A DNA stretch of 64,000 nt from Lineus longissimus. Taxonomy: Eukaryota > Nemertea > Pilidiophora > Heteronemertea > Lineidae. The stretch covers positions 1,304,501-1,368,500 of the forward strand of contig NC_088315.1 in assembly GCF_910592395.1 (NCBI RefSeq), in the 5' to 3' direction. Every line of letters begins with the position of its first letter. Positions within the stretch are counted from its first letter, which is position 1. The notes under the pieces are model-generated. The model ran no database searches and was not told where the DNA came from. It saw only the letters and a program-made list of their open reading frames with translations. The translations under genes were made by a program, and so were the position numbers. Below, in pieces: positions 1-11,600 of this stretch.

Positions 1-1429
1 AGCTGCGAATGAAGCTCGGAACGGCTTGGCCATTATCATGGAGAGCAGTCGCTTTCAATATTTGTTTGGCTCTCCTTCATACATGATCAAAAATATGCGC
101 CACCTTATACATGAACCATGTTCTCTTCGACTATGCTGATCTACTGATGATGATGAAAATGCGGATGATCGCGTTGTTGACCGCCGTGCAAGTTTGGCTA
201 AGTCGAGGAAACTGACTGAAGAGTACACATATGTACCTAGTTGGCACAATTCCTCAACTTATCCAAGATAACCAACAGGCATTTGAACTTTAACTTACTA
301 TTTAAAGCATCTTAGTCAGAGTTAGGCGAACGCTCAAAGGAGAAGTGAAATGTCTCCTGTTCCTATCAACAAGTATACTTTATACTTGCTAACAAATAAG
401 AAGAGAAGCCGATGACCTTGGTAGTGAAATCCTGAAATTTCGCTATCTTGCACCTGCAATGTATAACTGGTTGAAGGAATGTACGCACTGCTATAAACTG
501 TTGAATGAGAAGGGATAATGAACTTGGTATGAAAGACAAGATCGACAGTGCTGCATCATGTATTCGGCTCGTTATTGGCCACTTTTCAGTGCATCAATCT
601 TGTGCATCAGTGCATCAATCTGAAGAAGTTCAGTCCTACTCAAAGGCGCGCCGCCCGTCAGAAGCATCTTGAACAGTAGGGACTTGGCTCGATTTTTGTT
701 GAGAGTCATTTCCACCATATGGTTCGTGTCGCTCATTCTCCACGGGTTCTTGTCCACCAAGTTTCCATTTGCAGAAAAGCATCATTTCCTCATCCAACCC
801 AAAGAAGCAGGCTTCCTGTCAGGAAGATCATATTGAACCTCAGGGAAAGCTTGATTTGATTAATGTGGCGGACCGATATCCTCACCTTGGTCTAAGTAAG
901 CAAATCTTCATGTACATCAATGTTGCTGCTATAACTCAATATTGCTGGAAGAAATTGAGAAAAAATTGCTGACTCAGTGGATACGCGTGATTTCTTTCGG
1001 CGTGCTGATCTATCTAGCTGTATGCCTGTACAACTTTCAATCTGTACTCTTATACGTGTATATACGTGTAGTAAACTAATAAGTCCGAACTTTCTACTTT
1101 TTTCAGAGTGAGGTACGCCAAGCAGCCTGCAGCATATATATACATACTCAATTTTTGGGAGTATGGTGTAAATAATTCAACTAAAAACGAATCTTTGTTT
1201 TAGCGTCGCCAGATGTCTCACATCTGTCTTCCGTAGAAATATGGTAGAATGGCAGAACTCATCCTATGGTAGCCACGTCAGTGTTAGAGCCTTGACTACG
1301 ACCTCTACGTGCACCCTGGCTCATTAACCTTCTATGAATTGCTGAGTAGCCGCAATAACGGCCATCTTGAATTTTCTGATGAATCCTCTCTTCGAATTCT
1401 GACGATGTTTCCTTTCTCTCTATTTACAG
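1..1429. other. Region upstream of the small heat shock gene
   Basis: No gene could be assigned here. The interval should hold the promoter and first exon(s) of the heat shock gene on the right. A polypyrimidine tract followed by AG ends at 1429 and is a good splice acceptor. A shorter acceptor-like site lies near 1213. Reading frames here are short and resemble nothing I know. Confidence 0.4.
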
Positions 1430-2618
1430 AATCGGCACACAGCAAGCGAATTCGCCAACCGGGTCACCACCGCTTGCAAGCCGACCTACTGTCTCCATCA
1501 TCCAGTCAAAACAGCGAAACAACCGTCAGGGTACCACCATACAGTTTAGGCAACAACAGACACCGCCTCCGGTCAGCGAAGCGCCGCCATCTTACTCTAG
1601 TCAGTTGGCAGTCCCCCAGGAGCCGCCACACGTCGTTCGGTCACCTTCGCCGGTCTCTTATTCCTCAGAATCGTACGATCCAAATACCGCGATGACGACT
1701 TACAGGAGCGAGTTATATATCCCCATCAAGCCAGATGAGATGACGTTCGAGGAACGCCAGAGGAAGATGTGGGGAGACATGGATCTAAGAATGGAGCAGA
1801 GACGCCGAGAGTGGGAGTCGGAGATTGAGCACATGCGGAGAGAGTTCTTCAGTTTGAAGCCAATCGATTTCGGCAGCTCTCGGATGAGCTCCATTGAGCG
1901 CGTGGATAATTTGAGGACTTGTTTCGTGAAGGGTGAGGATGGCTCCCCAAGGTTCAAAGTACGGTTCGACGTGCACGAGTTCAAACCGGAGGAGATCTCA
2001 GTGCAGACGCAGGACAAGCGTCTCGTCGTGAAGGCCCGTCACGAGGAGAGGACGCAAAACGCGACAGTAACCCGAGAGTTCAGCAGACAAGTGGACATTC
2101 CAAAGAATGTCGATCCCAAGGCCATGCAGGCGTCCGTGACGAAAGATGGCGTCTTGATCATTGATGCCCCGCTGACGTCACCAGAATATCAGATGCTGAC
2201 GGGCAGTGGCAACAGCTCCGCTCCGACGGGATCGCTTATTGAGTCTCCTTTCTCCCTCCCTATGTCTTCGTCAGGGCTGGGCCCCGGCATCGTCACCAAA
2301 CCAGACGGCACCCGCGAGCTCCGCCTTGAAATCGACGTTGGCACGCAGTACAAACCGGAGGAGATTACAGTCAAAACCGTCGACAGAAAGATCTGCATCA
2401 GTGCAAGGCACGAGGAGAAAATGGGAAACAGAACCTCGTTTTCGGAATTCAGTAAGGAGTATGAGATTCCTGAGAGTGTGGATCCGTTCACGGTCAATGC
2501 ATATCTTACGGACACTGGTAAACTGATCGTTGAGGCGCCGCTACAGAGTCAGCAGCCCCCTTCACCACCTCCTAGGGCGACTGGGCCAAGGTTTATCGTG
2601 ACGGTGCAGAGACGATAG
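1430..2618 (+). CDS. Small heat shock protein with two alpha-crystallin domains (terminal exon)
   Basis: This is an ATP-independent holdase chaperone that binds unfolding proteins. Two alpha-crystallin domains are visible. Counting from the Met at 1692, the first spans about residues 85-162 (FKVRFDVHEFKPEEI, then a VVKARHEE strand) and the second about 208-284 (LRLEIDVG, then ISARHEE). A Ser/Gly/Pro linker separates them. The N-terminal part (about 15-55) is charged and helical (EERQRKMW, EQRRREWESEIEHMRRE), as in the two-domain proteins of flatworms. The stop is TAG at 2616-2618. A Met at 1692 would give 308 residues. However, the frame is open, Pro/Ser/Gln-rich and protein-like back to the acceptor at 1429, and is closed by a stop at 1380-1382, so a spliced upstream exon probably supplies the true start. 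I could not find that exon. An AATAAA at 3820 could end the transcript. Confidence 0.9.
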
Positions 2619-4247
2619 GTGGAGGACGTATTCAGTATTCAAGTTGTTCTTATTCCATGCGCCTTGATGGGACTGCACGTTATCAGAGGCTGGAGTGGGA
2701 GGTGTCATGGACGTTTGGTCCGCGGCGGTGCTGCTGCCCTGCTGTTGATGCGCACCTGCCATGCAGATATTGCTTTCATCGGTCACTATTTTACATTCAT
2801 GCAAATATTACAAACTTGAGGGATCGTGGTGACATATCCTTAAATCAGATTTACTCGGATTTATCTTGCAATAGGTGATTCCCTGCGATTGTTCATGCCT
2901 GACGTTGCTCTCATATGTGGTATCAGAAACTGTCAAAGCCGTCTTCAACAGGAACATCTCGAATGGAACCTAGTATTCCCTCTCCACTTTAATAAGGTTT
3001 GAGTGTCCTACTACCAGGTATGATCTGTCAAATGGCGAGGTAAATAACACAACCTTGAGCCATTCGTGTGGAGAAGTATACTCTACGGTTGCATTGATGC
3101 AGAGCAGTTGGGATAAGTAACATTAAGAGCTGGCCAACCAGGCTAGTTACCACGAACGGAATACAGTGCTGTTGATAGATGATAATATATTCTAGAGACT
3201 TTTTCAACTGTTGATTTTCATACACTTGTACATATCTGCTGGTTGTTGTTTGGGCTTCAGATGATCTTAACACTGTTATAAAAGACATTTCGGCCTGCCA
3301 TGTAGTATCTTTTTAGATTTGGGATAGCTCTCTCTTTAATAGGCCTACTGTACGAAAGAGAAAAGATATTGGCAACCAAGTTGGCGAAGAGACTTCCAGT
3401 TTCCGGGTGCGGGTTCTAGTTGTGTTATCCAAACGGAATTGCTGACAGTGTCGACTTGAAAAATTAGCCTATCACAAGGTTTTATTTTGGTATGACACTC
3501 GGTATATGTCGCTTTCGGAAATTGGTCGAATAACATCCTACTCTAGTCAGATGAAACAAGCAGTGATGTGCATCTCACCTTAATTAGGTCTGTGGAGTGG
3601 AGTTTGAATGAAAACATGCGCAACAGATGGTATAATATAAGTCGGCGACTATGTAAGCTTCTTCTTTTTCAAGCTTTTCATTACTGCTGATGTCGTGAGT
3701 TGTACAGCATATGACATTCTCCTGGTAACAACAAAAGATTCAGTGACCGTTGGGGGGGGTGATGGGGGGCTGAGCTGCAAATTTGGGAAATCTTCAGAAA
3801 TGCTGTATTAATGGGACACAATAAACCTTTTTGAATGTTCACCACATATCGATGTTACTCTTTTTACCCACAGTGGTGCAAAATTACACCGCTTTCCGCC
3901 TATTGTATTGACTTCAAATGTGGTTGATAACAAATTTGCCTTTTGAACTAGGATGGTGTGTTATGTCTGGCTTGCCACGAAGTGGAGGTAGAAAAACCTG
4001 TCGCTCCAGCCACACCTCGGACGGAAGGAGCAGTCCCCATTCTCACATTGAGACGCTGGGTTACTAATGGACCCGCTTAACTCCGAACTCGGATGTCCTA
4101 CTCTCCGGATTCGTCCCTCACCCTATCGAGATCCAATTAGGATGACGCAATGGACTGCCCCGGTGGGAGACTAGCATGTCCCCAATAGGAATGATGGAGT
4201 CTCCCTCTATTCAAAACAGAGTGTGCTAGGCCCGCAATAGCTGATAG
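2619..4247. other. 3' flank of the heat shock gene
   Basis: No second gene is visible. The first part is probably 3' untranslated sequence of the heat shock gene. From about 3730 onward there are G-rich and low-complexity stretches without a plausible reading frame. Confidence 0.4.
3820..3825 (+). terminator. Candidate polyadenylation signal for the heat shock gene
   Basis: This is a canonical AATAAA, about 1.2 kb after the stop codon and the first that I saw on this strand. It implies a long 3' UTR, and an earlier variant signal may be used instead. Confidence 0.3.
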
Positions 4248-4575
4248 CCATGCACTGCAACTTAGTACATGACATATGTAATAGCCACCATCCCGTCGGC
4301 AACTCGCTTGCAAGCGCAATGCTCCCAATCGTGACATCATGAGAGACATCTATCGCCATGCACTGGAGAGAACTCAGTACATGACATATGTAATAGCCAC
4401 CATCCCGTCGGCAACTCGCTTGCAAGCGCGATGATCCCACTCTTGACATCACGAGAGACATCTATCGCCATGCACTGGAGAGAACTTAGTACATGTAATA
4501 GCCACCATCCCGTCGGCGACTCGCTTGCAAGCGCGATGCTCCCAATCTTGACATCACGAGAGACATCTGGTGCCA
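4248..4575. repeat. Tandem repeat, three copies of about 108-112 bases
   Basis: Units start at about 4248, 4356 and 4468, each with CCATGCACTG. Each copy then carries TAGTACATG or CAGTACATG, a shared block CCACCATCCCGTCGGC, CTCGCTTGCAAGCGC and GACATCACGAGAGACATCT. The third copy lacks the short ACATATG segment after GTACATG. Copies are highly similar, so the duplication looks recent. Reading frames through them are incidental. Confidence 0.85.
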
Positions 4576-4844
4576 AATCAAGAAAATACAAAGCCATATG
4601 TCGCGGACAGTGAGCTCGAGAGAAACCTGGTTGTGACAGCGCCTTTGAACATCTTGTCTTCGGGTGAACCCGTTGTGACGGGAGATGTTACTCATTGAGC
4701 CATTCGTCTTGAAATTTTATAGTCCAGCTCCAAGAGGAGTTCATTGAGTAGCAGTTCTTCTGTTCCCGGTCAAGTTGTAACGGCGTCCTTGAGTAAAGCA
4801 TCTTCATTCCTTGAGTTGTAGGTGTCACTTGGACCGTCTGTCTT

Positions 4845-5335
4845 CAGGTATAAAACAGGTGTAACGGACGATACATGTCCCCGGCGGGGCAAACGTCTAT
4901 CTATCCTGTGACTTCATTGGTAGGTCGTCTATACCAGTGTAACGGGCAATACTAATTCCTAGAGCGAACCTAATTGTGACTCCATTGGCGTTGACGAACG
5001 TCTGTACCGGTGTAACAAGGAATACTATCCCCTGGAGAAAACGTCTAGTTGACAAGATATTGTGATTGAACTCGCGATCGTCTATACCGGTGTAACGGGG
5101 AATACTACCCCCTTGAGGAAACATCTAGTTGACCTGATTGTGAACGATTTGGCAGGTCGTTTGTACCGGTGTAACAGGGAATACTATCTCCTTGAGCAAA
5201 CAACTAATTGTCCTGATTGTGATGACTGCACTGGCAGGTCGTCCGTACCGGTGTAACAAGGAGTACTGTCCCCTGGAGCAAACCTCTCGTCCTGATTGTG
5301 ACCGTATTGGCAGGCTGTTTATACTGGTGTAACAA
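4845..5335. repeat. Diverged tandem repeat, six to seven copies of about 73-82 bases
   Basis: A core TACCGGTGTAAC (with variants) recurs at about 4932, 5005, 5085, 5164, 5246 and 5322, with a weaker copy near 4850. Between cores the unit contains GGGAATACTA, a CCCCTTGAG/CCCTGGAG block, AAACNTCTAGTTG and CTGATTGTGA. Unit length and sequence vary, so this is an older array than the one just upstream. Confidence 0.8.
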
Positions 5336-5339
5336 GTGG

Positions 5340-8300
5340 TTGGCTCTGACCATCATTGTACTCTACGTAATGTGTTGTGTTTTAGGACGACAATGTGTCG
5401 ATGTGTTTTGTGAGATGGCCTGGTTGTGACAGGTCCCGTCTCTCAAAGGAGCATTTAATGGGCGGTTCCTGGGATTTTCCTTTCTGACAGACTCAAGAGT
5501 ACTCTGTTCATGCAGAGAGGATGAGCATTGGCCTGCCAAGGCCTTTGGAGTTCCATTTCATTTCTGCAGTGTCTTTCGGATGAGCAGACTAAAGAAGCAA
5601 ACTAAGTACTTACAAAGCAAATCCCAGTCGAGTATATCTTTGACTAATTTATTACCGGTATATCATCATCTGTTCAATAAATAGACCAATCTAAAAACGC
5701 AATGATTCTAGACGACACTGCATCACACTTCACAAGAACAACCACGCGAAACTGTGCTCAGGCGAATTACATACAGAATTGATGATAAATGTGGAGGTCT
5801 TAAGGGAGAAGGTAACACTCATTTGAAGGAGCACTCAGCTAGAGGAACACTTGATTTGAGGAACACTCAACCTCAAAACTGTCATTCTCTGCCAATAGTG
5901 ATACAAATTCATTGATAATTAGTCAGGATATAAACTAGAGAGAAAACACGACTAATGGCTTAACACGATATCACAACATACCACTACTAACAACCATAGC
6001 ATCATTTCACAGTATTTCACAGGACACCTTCCTCAACAAGACAACAAACCAGCAGAGGAACTGGTCGTCAGATGTAGCGACAGTAATAGATTACTGCGGC
6101 TATCAACTGCATGTTGTGTCTTTCTCACTGACATGGTATATACAGGATTCATGTTGTCTCTTGTCACTCTGTTCACGTAATGCTTGTCACAAGCATCACA
6201 GAGTTGGCCAAACTGATATGACACGACAGATGACATAGTGATAACATACATGTATTCATTTGAAGTCATGCTGTGAAGCTACCCTGATCTTACGAAATAC
6301 TGTAAATCAATACCCAACATCAGCAGAACAGAAATATATACAATAGATCACCTTCATTCCCTAATCATAAAATAGTCATCTTATTTACAAGCTATTCACA
6401 ATAAAATCACTAAGGACAGCCTTCTAGTCAGCTCAGTCAAAAAATATAATCCTTACACTAACAGATTAGGTAACCCATTATGTCTTACTGGAACTGAGTA
6501 TCGAATCCAGATAAGCCCCACATATTTATGCAAGTATCAACTTGTGTCTCATCCCCTCCCCTCAAGAGATCAATCGTTATATGACAAGTAAGTGGTTCCC
6601 CTCGGGCATAATGGGCAACACAGGTTACAACACCAACCACAAGTACAAGCTAGCTATTTTCGTCAAGATCACCAAAAATTCAAATAACATAAAACTAAAT
6701 CACTTGCTAAGGACTAATGTGAATCGATCAGATCATTGAAATGGTTTAATATGACCTTCCAAAAGAACAATTATAACATGACAATCGCTTTAAAAGTCGC
6801 TAAGACATAAATTCCGAATACACCATTCTCACAAGCTTACATGTGATAAGGTGACAATCTTATAAAAGTGACTTCTGCCCAACATAAAAAGCAGTATTAT
6901 GCAAGAACAGCCTTCAAACATTTCATTTCTCACACACAATCATAACTTTTTAAAAGAAGGATCTTTTTCCGAAAAATATTGTTTATGTAATTTTCTAGTC
7001 TACTCTGTCCACTCTGCCTAAACCAGAAAGACTGCCGGATAGCCTTAAACATTTACGGCAGCTGCATGAACAAGAATATTTCAAATAAATCTCCTACATC
7101 TGCCGGATTGCTTTAAGCATTTAACTGCATGAAAAAGTGCAGCTGCAGGCAGTTTTATAAAGCAACTCTTCAAAGTGCTAGGCCTATATCATTAAGCATT
7201 ATAGTCATATGTAAGCACTGCAAGCAGGAATTCTAACAGTCATGGACTTATAATCACATTAACAGGTGGGATAAGATATCGGCAGTAGGGTATCGCCATG
7301 CAAAAAGTTGCCACTGATTTTCAGTGAAATGACGTCAAAATACAGACTGGACAAAATCGATGTCAGTATCAAAGTTTTGAAGTTCACAATACATCAATGC
7401 AATGCTGCAAGCAAAACCCTTTATCATATAAATCAAGAAAACAGTGATCTGTATGATGACAGTGACTAGAATAACATGGGAATACTTGGTTTACAATTAC
7501 AGAATCAACAACTACATATGTATATCTGTCATGAAATAAAGTTCAAATGCAGTATGTCAACCTACTAGGCCAATGACACACTGTATGTTCACAGCTGTCC
7601 AATCCATGAGTCTTCTAACAGAGAATATTACTAATGTTTATCACCCCTTTGATATAAAATCATTTGATACAAATCCAGCTTCTCAAATGTTCTCTTGTGA
7701 CAAAGATCATCCATGCATGAGCCTAATCCACTTCAAACACAAATGTCTTGCGAATGAACTTAATTACTTAATGTACAAAGGTTGTAAAACACACATTTAC
7801 ATAGGGGTCAAAACATTTAATTTTACATATGAAATTAGAAATCCAATGACCGCCACATGTACACCTTTGAATTCATAAATGAGCCAATTTTGAAAAAGAA
7901 TTCTCAACAGACTAATTTTGTGGTAAGAAATCAATAAATGGAGACGTGATATATTCAGGTTTACAACTCAGCATTTGAGGTTATCTGGGTGGTGACTGAA
8001 TATTCATGCATTGATGCAACCATTTCTGTAAGCTCAAGAATGGATAATTTCTATCAGGTTGTCTGCTGTCGAATGCTGGACCATATATGCCTATTCACAG
8101 CTTTGCTAGAGAAAACCACACCAGACACACCGACACTGCAGTCTGTACAACCTCTGGCAAAAGCAAATAACCTCAATTAAAGCCAGGGTAAACAATATTT
8201 CCAGAGAAAGAGACAAACAAATAAACTTGTACTTGTATTTTGCAAAAGACTATCATTCTTTTTCAAAATTGGTTCAGGAAAATTAACTGCTGCCTTCGAA

Positions 8301-8632
8301 ACGGGAATGAATGAATGAAAGTTGGAAAATGATTCAAATGTTGGGCCTAAGCTGAGAAGAATGAAATGCTACAACTAAGACCATTCGTCAATATACATGA
8401 GCTAATCCTATGGCCAAACAATTCAAGACCGACATACAACATGAACAGGAATCACACATCAATGAAGCTAATTTCTCTAGAATCAGGACGACCATGACGC
8501 ATCAACAGAATGGACACTACCAGTTATATTCAGGAAAATACATACAAGACAAAATCAACATGATTTGCAAATGGAAGTTTGAATGATTGCAACTAAATGT
8601 GTGGTCAGTAACACCAACTTTCTCCTCGTCAT
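5340..8632. other. AT-rich interval, probably including the CEPT 3' UTR
   Basis: No gene is recognised. The right part lies directly after the stop codon of the minus-strand phosphotransferase gene and is probably its 3' UTR. A minus-strand AATAAA is readable at about 5648-5653, but a 3 kb UTR is not proven. The frames present are short, AT-rich and not protein-like. Confidence 0.4.
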
Positions 8633-11600
8633 TCACATGGACTTCTTGGCCACTGAACGCGTGGTTCGTCGTGTCGTCATCGCCTGGTCAGCACTAAGAT
8701 CAGCATGATCGTCTCCGTCGATGTTATCGTCGTCTGGCTGGACTTTCATCTTGAAGCAGTAGATATCGAGATATTCACAGATTTGAATACACACTGACGC
8801 AGAATATCGAACAATGTCCACTGTGCTGTACAGCTGCAAAGCATAACCAGAATGATTTTAATGGTATACTACACTTAGTTACCGAGTCAAGAGATAAGTG
8901 TCAACTGGGACATTATTACTAATATCAGCATATCTCAATACATAATTAGGTGATTAATTGAGGGTAGAGAGAAAACGTAGTCCCAAGAGGAAAACTATGC
9001 TGCCTTATAGAGTTGAAGATGAAGTAATGTCACATTTGGTGTCTTGCTGATCAAGGCACTGAGATGATTGTTGATCCGTCTGATGGTAGGAAATTCACAA
9101 CCTCCTGATGAAGAGCCGAGACCACCACCTCAATGATCTCAATGGATGACCATGCTTGAAGTACTTACACAACACAGGACAAGAACGTAATATTCATTGA
9201 CAAGCGTGTTGAAGTATTGGTTGAAGAAGAGCATCCCGGGGCCAATCAGGGCCGAGTCGAGGAAACTCATCTCACTCTTTGTCATGTGCGCCACCTGCAA
9301 GAGCGACAAGAATTATGTTTCAAATTATTAAAACTTTGTCAGCAGATATAGAACAAGAACACGGATTTCACAAGTTGTAATCTGTCACACTCTCCTATAG
9401 TCAGACTGCCTTCAAAACATACACATTTAATCTCCGATTCTATCACAGGTTTTCCAATTAGCCTAAAGATGGCATTTGTGTGAGTTCTACAACACACCCC
9501 ATGACTGAATTGTATAAGACCTTCCGATCGATGCAACTTTTCGTTTGTGATCAGAAACTCTCTATAAAGTGGGTATGCCCTAAAAATGTTGCATCCATTG
9601 AAAGAAAGTAGCAGCAATTTCACTGCCTTGATGGAATGAACTAGAGCAGCACCACTTACCACCAGCTTATTGGTTATTTTTGCCGCGACCAGTCCAAACG
9701 ACAATATGTATAAACATGGATGATTCTCAAAGATCTGAGTGGTCGATTTTTTGTAGATCATCAGGGCAAGAAGAATGACAGCACCGATGGGGAACGCTGG
9801 GAATACAACACTCGTATCCTGCAACACAAAAACAGGTTTGAAAAAGCAAGAACCTTTGAATTGCTTTCATTACTGTAGTCACAATTTATATAATTAACTA
9901 AGCTGATTTCAGCTCATGTATGGCTACATCGCCTTGCAAACTTTTGGCATCCTCGTTGCTGCCAACAACAGCTCATTCAGTGCTGATTATCAAGATGTGG
10001 ACTCGTGAAGGACAAAGGTGACCAGATCATTCAGCATTGTGCAAACCCAACAAACCTTTGGATTGTGAAACCATGTACATGTACTCAATTCTCTTCAAAA
10101 ACTTACCGCCACGGTCGCCCCATTTTTTCCTATTCCTCCTTTCATAAATATAATAGTAAAATTTTGATGACATGTGATTGCTGCAACAGCCACGCTAAAT
10201 AAAACCATCACAATCTTCATCTCAAGCCCGATCACTGGCACCTGCAACAGAAAATGTAAAACTGATAGGAAATGCATTACTCTGAAGACAAACCCAGCAC
10301 TGAATCAATGGGCCACAACAAAGATCATAGACTACGAAGTTAAAGTTTAGTTTTTTACATCAGAAGGTCTGTGAGGCAATCAACATTTGCTTGGAGCATC
10401 ACCTATGAGGTGGGATCAAGGTTATCCACCAATGTCTAGGTTATTCTATAAGACTCTGATTTCAAAAAGAAGTGCCCTCTTTCATGAGTGTAGAACAGGT
10501 TGTAGCTGTCTTCCACTCACCTTCAAGGTCCAAAAACTGGCTCCAAATATGGCCGACACAATGTAGATAAACATGATACTGAACTGAGCTTCAGTAACGT
10601 CAAAACTGAAACAGGAAAGTGAGATCATTTATTCATAAACCATGAACAACAATGTTCAAAAAACCATCAAGTATAATCCTTCAAGGACTTTGAATCAGCA
10701 GAATACAAAATTAGGAACAATTGCTCCGGTCTGTGGCCCTGGTTCAAAGTTCTTCAAGGAGAACAAAACAAAATCGCTGTTTGTTGAGTTCAATTCTATT
10801 TTAAAGTATGTGACTATTTTACTTGAGAACACTAATAATATTTTAAAAGTTCTAGGCAAAACCACAACACATGGGTTCATGGAGAAGTTTCAAAGATTTG
10901 ATCAATCAATCATTTTCATTAATCATGTGTGTTTGTTAATGTTAGAAACTAGAGATATTATGTTCTCAGTACACGATATGATTACTGATTACCAACTTAA
11001 AGAGTTAACATGTGAAATCCTATTAAGACATCTAAAGTAATCAAAAGAGAGAGATAACAAGTTATTAGGATGTCCATGGTCTGCTTATGGATCGTAAGCG
11101 GATGAAAGCATCAATTATTCAATATCATGAAGAGTATTCATGTTCACTTAGAGTAGTATGTTGTCATTGAACGGGATACCGGTGGAGAAAGATGGAGCAG
11201 ACAAACATGTACAATACAATCGCAAACGAAATTTTGAAAGCAAGCTAGAGCAAGAAACTTCCTATGATTCTGGGTTTTAACAAGCAGAATTATTAGGCCT
11301 ACAATACGATTACAGCTGACTTGTTAAGAGTCTTTCATAATACGTCATAACTGGCAGATTAGACTTGGCCAATGTTGAATTAAGGCACTTGCCCTATTTC
11401 ATGTGGAATCAAGTTCTCTGGTGGTTTTATGAATGTCTGGTTATCCAATTCAGAAGCTAGGCCTATTGTAGTCTCGAAAGGAAGCCGTGTAAGGCAGAGT
11501 TATCTATCGACAGAGACTTCACCATTCTGAAAATAGTTGTTGTCATAAAATTTAATTGCTAACAGTTCGGTTGAACTCTCAATAACAAGGCCTGGATGTC

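Noticed and set aside
1309-1695. 128-codon frame overlapping the heat shock exon
   Set aside because: It is another frame of the same DNA, crosses the splice acceptor at 1429, and shows no family match.
10642-11040. 132-codon frame on the plus strand inside a CEPT intron
   Set aside because: AT-rich, Lys/Asn-heavy, no homology, opposite strand to a well-supported gene.
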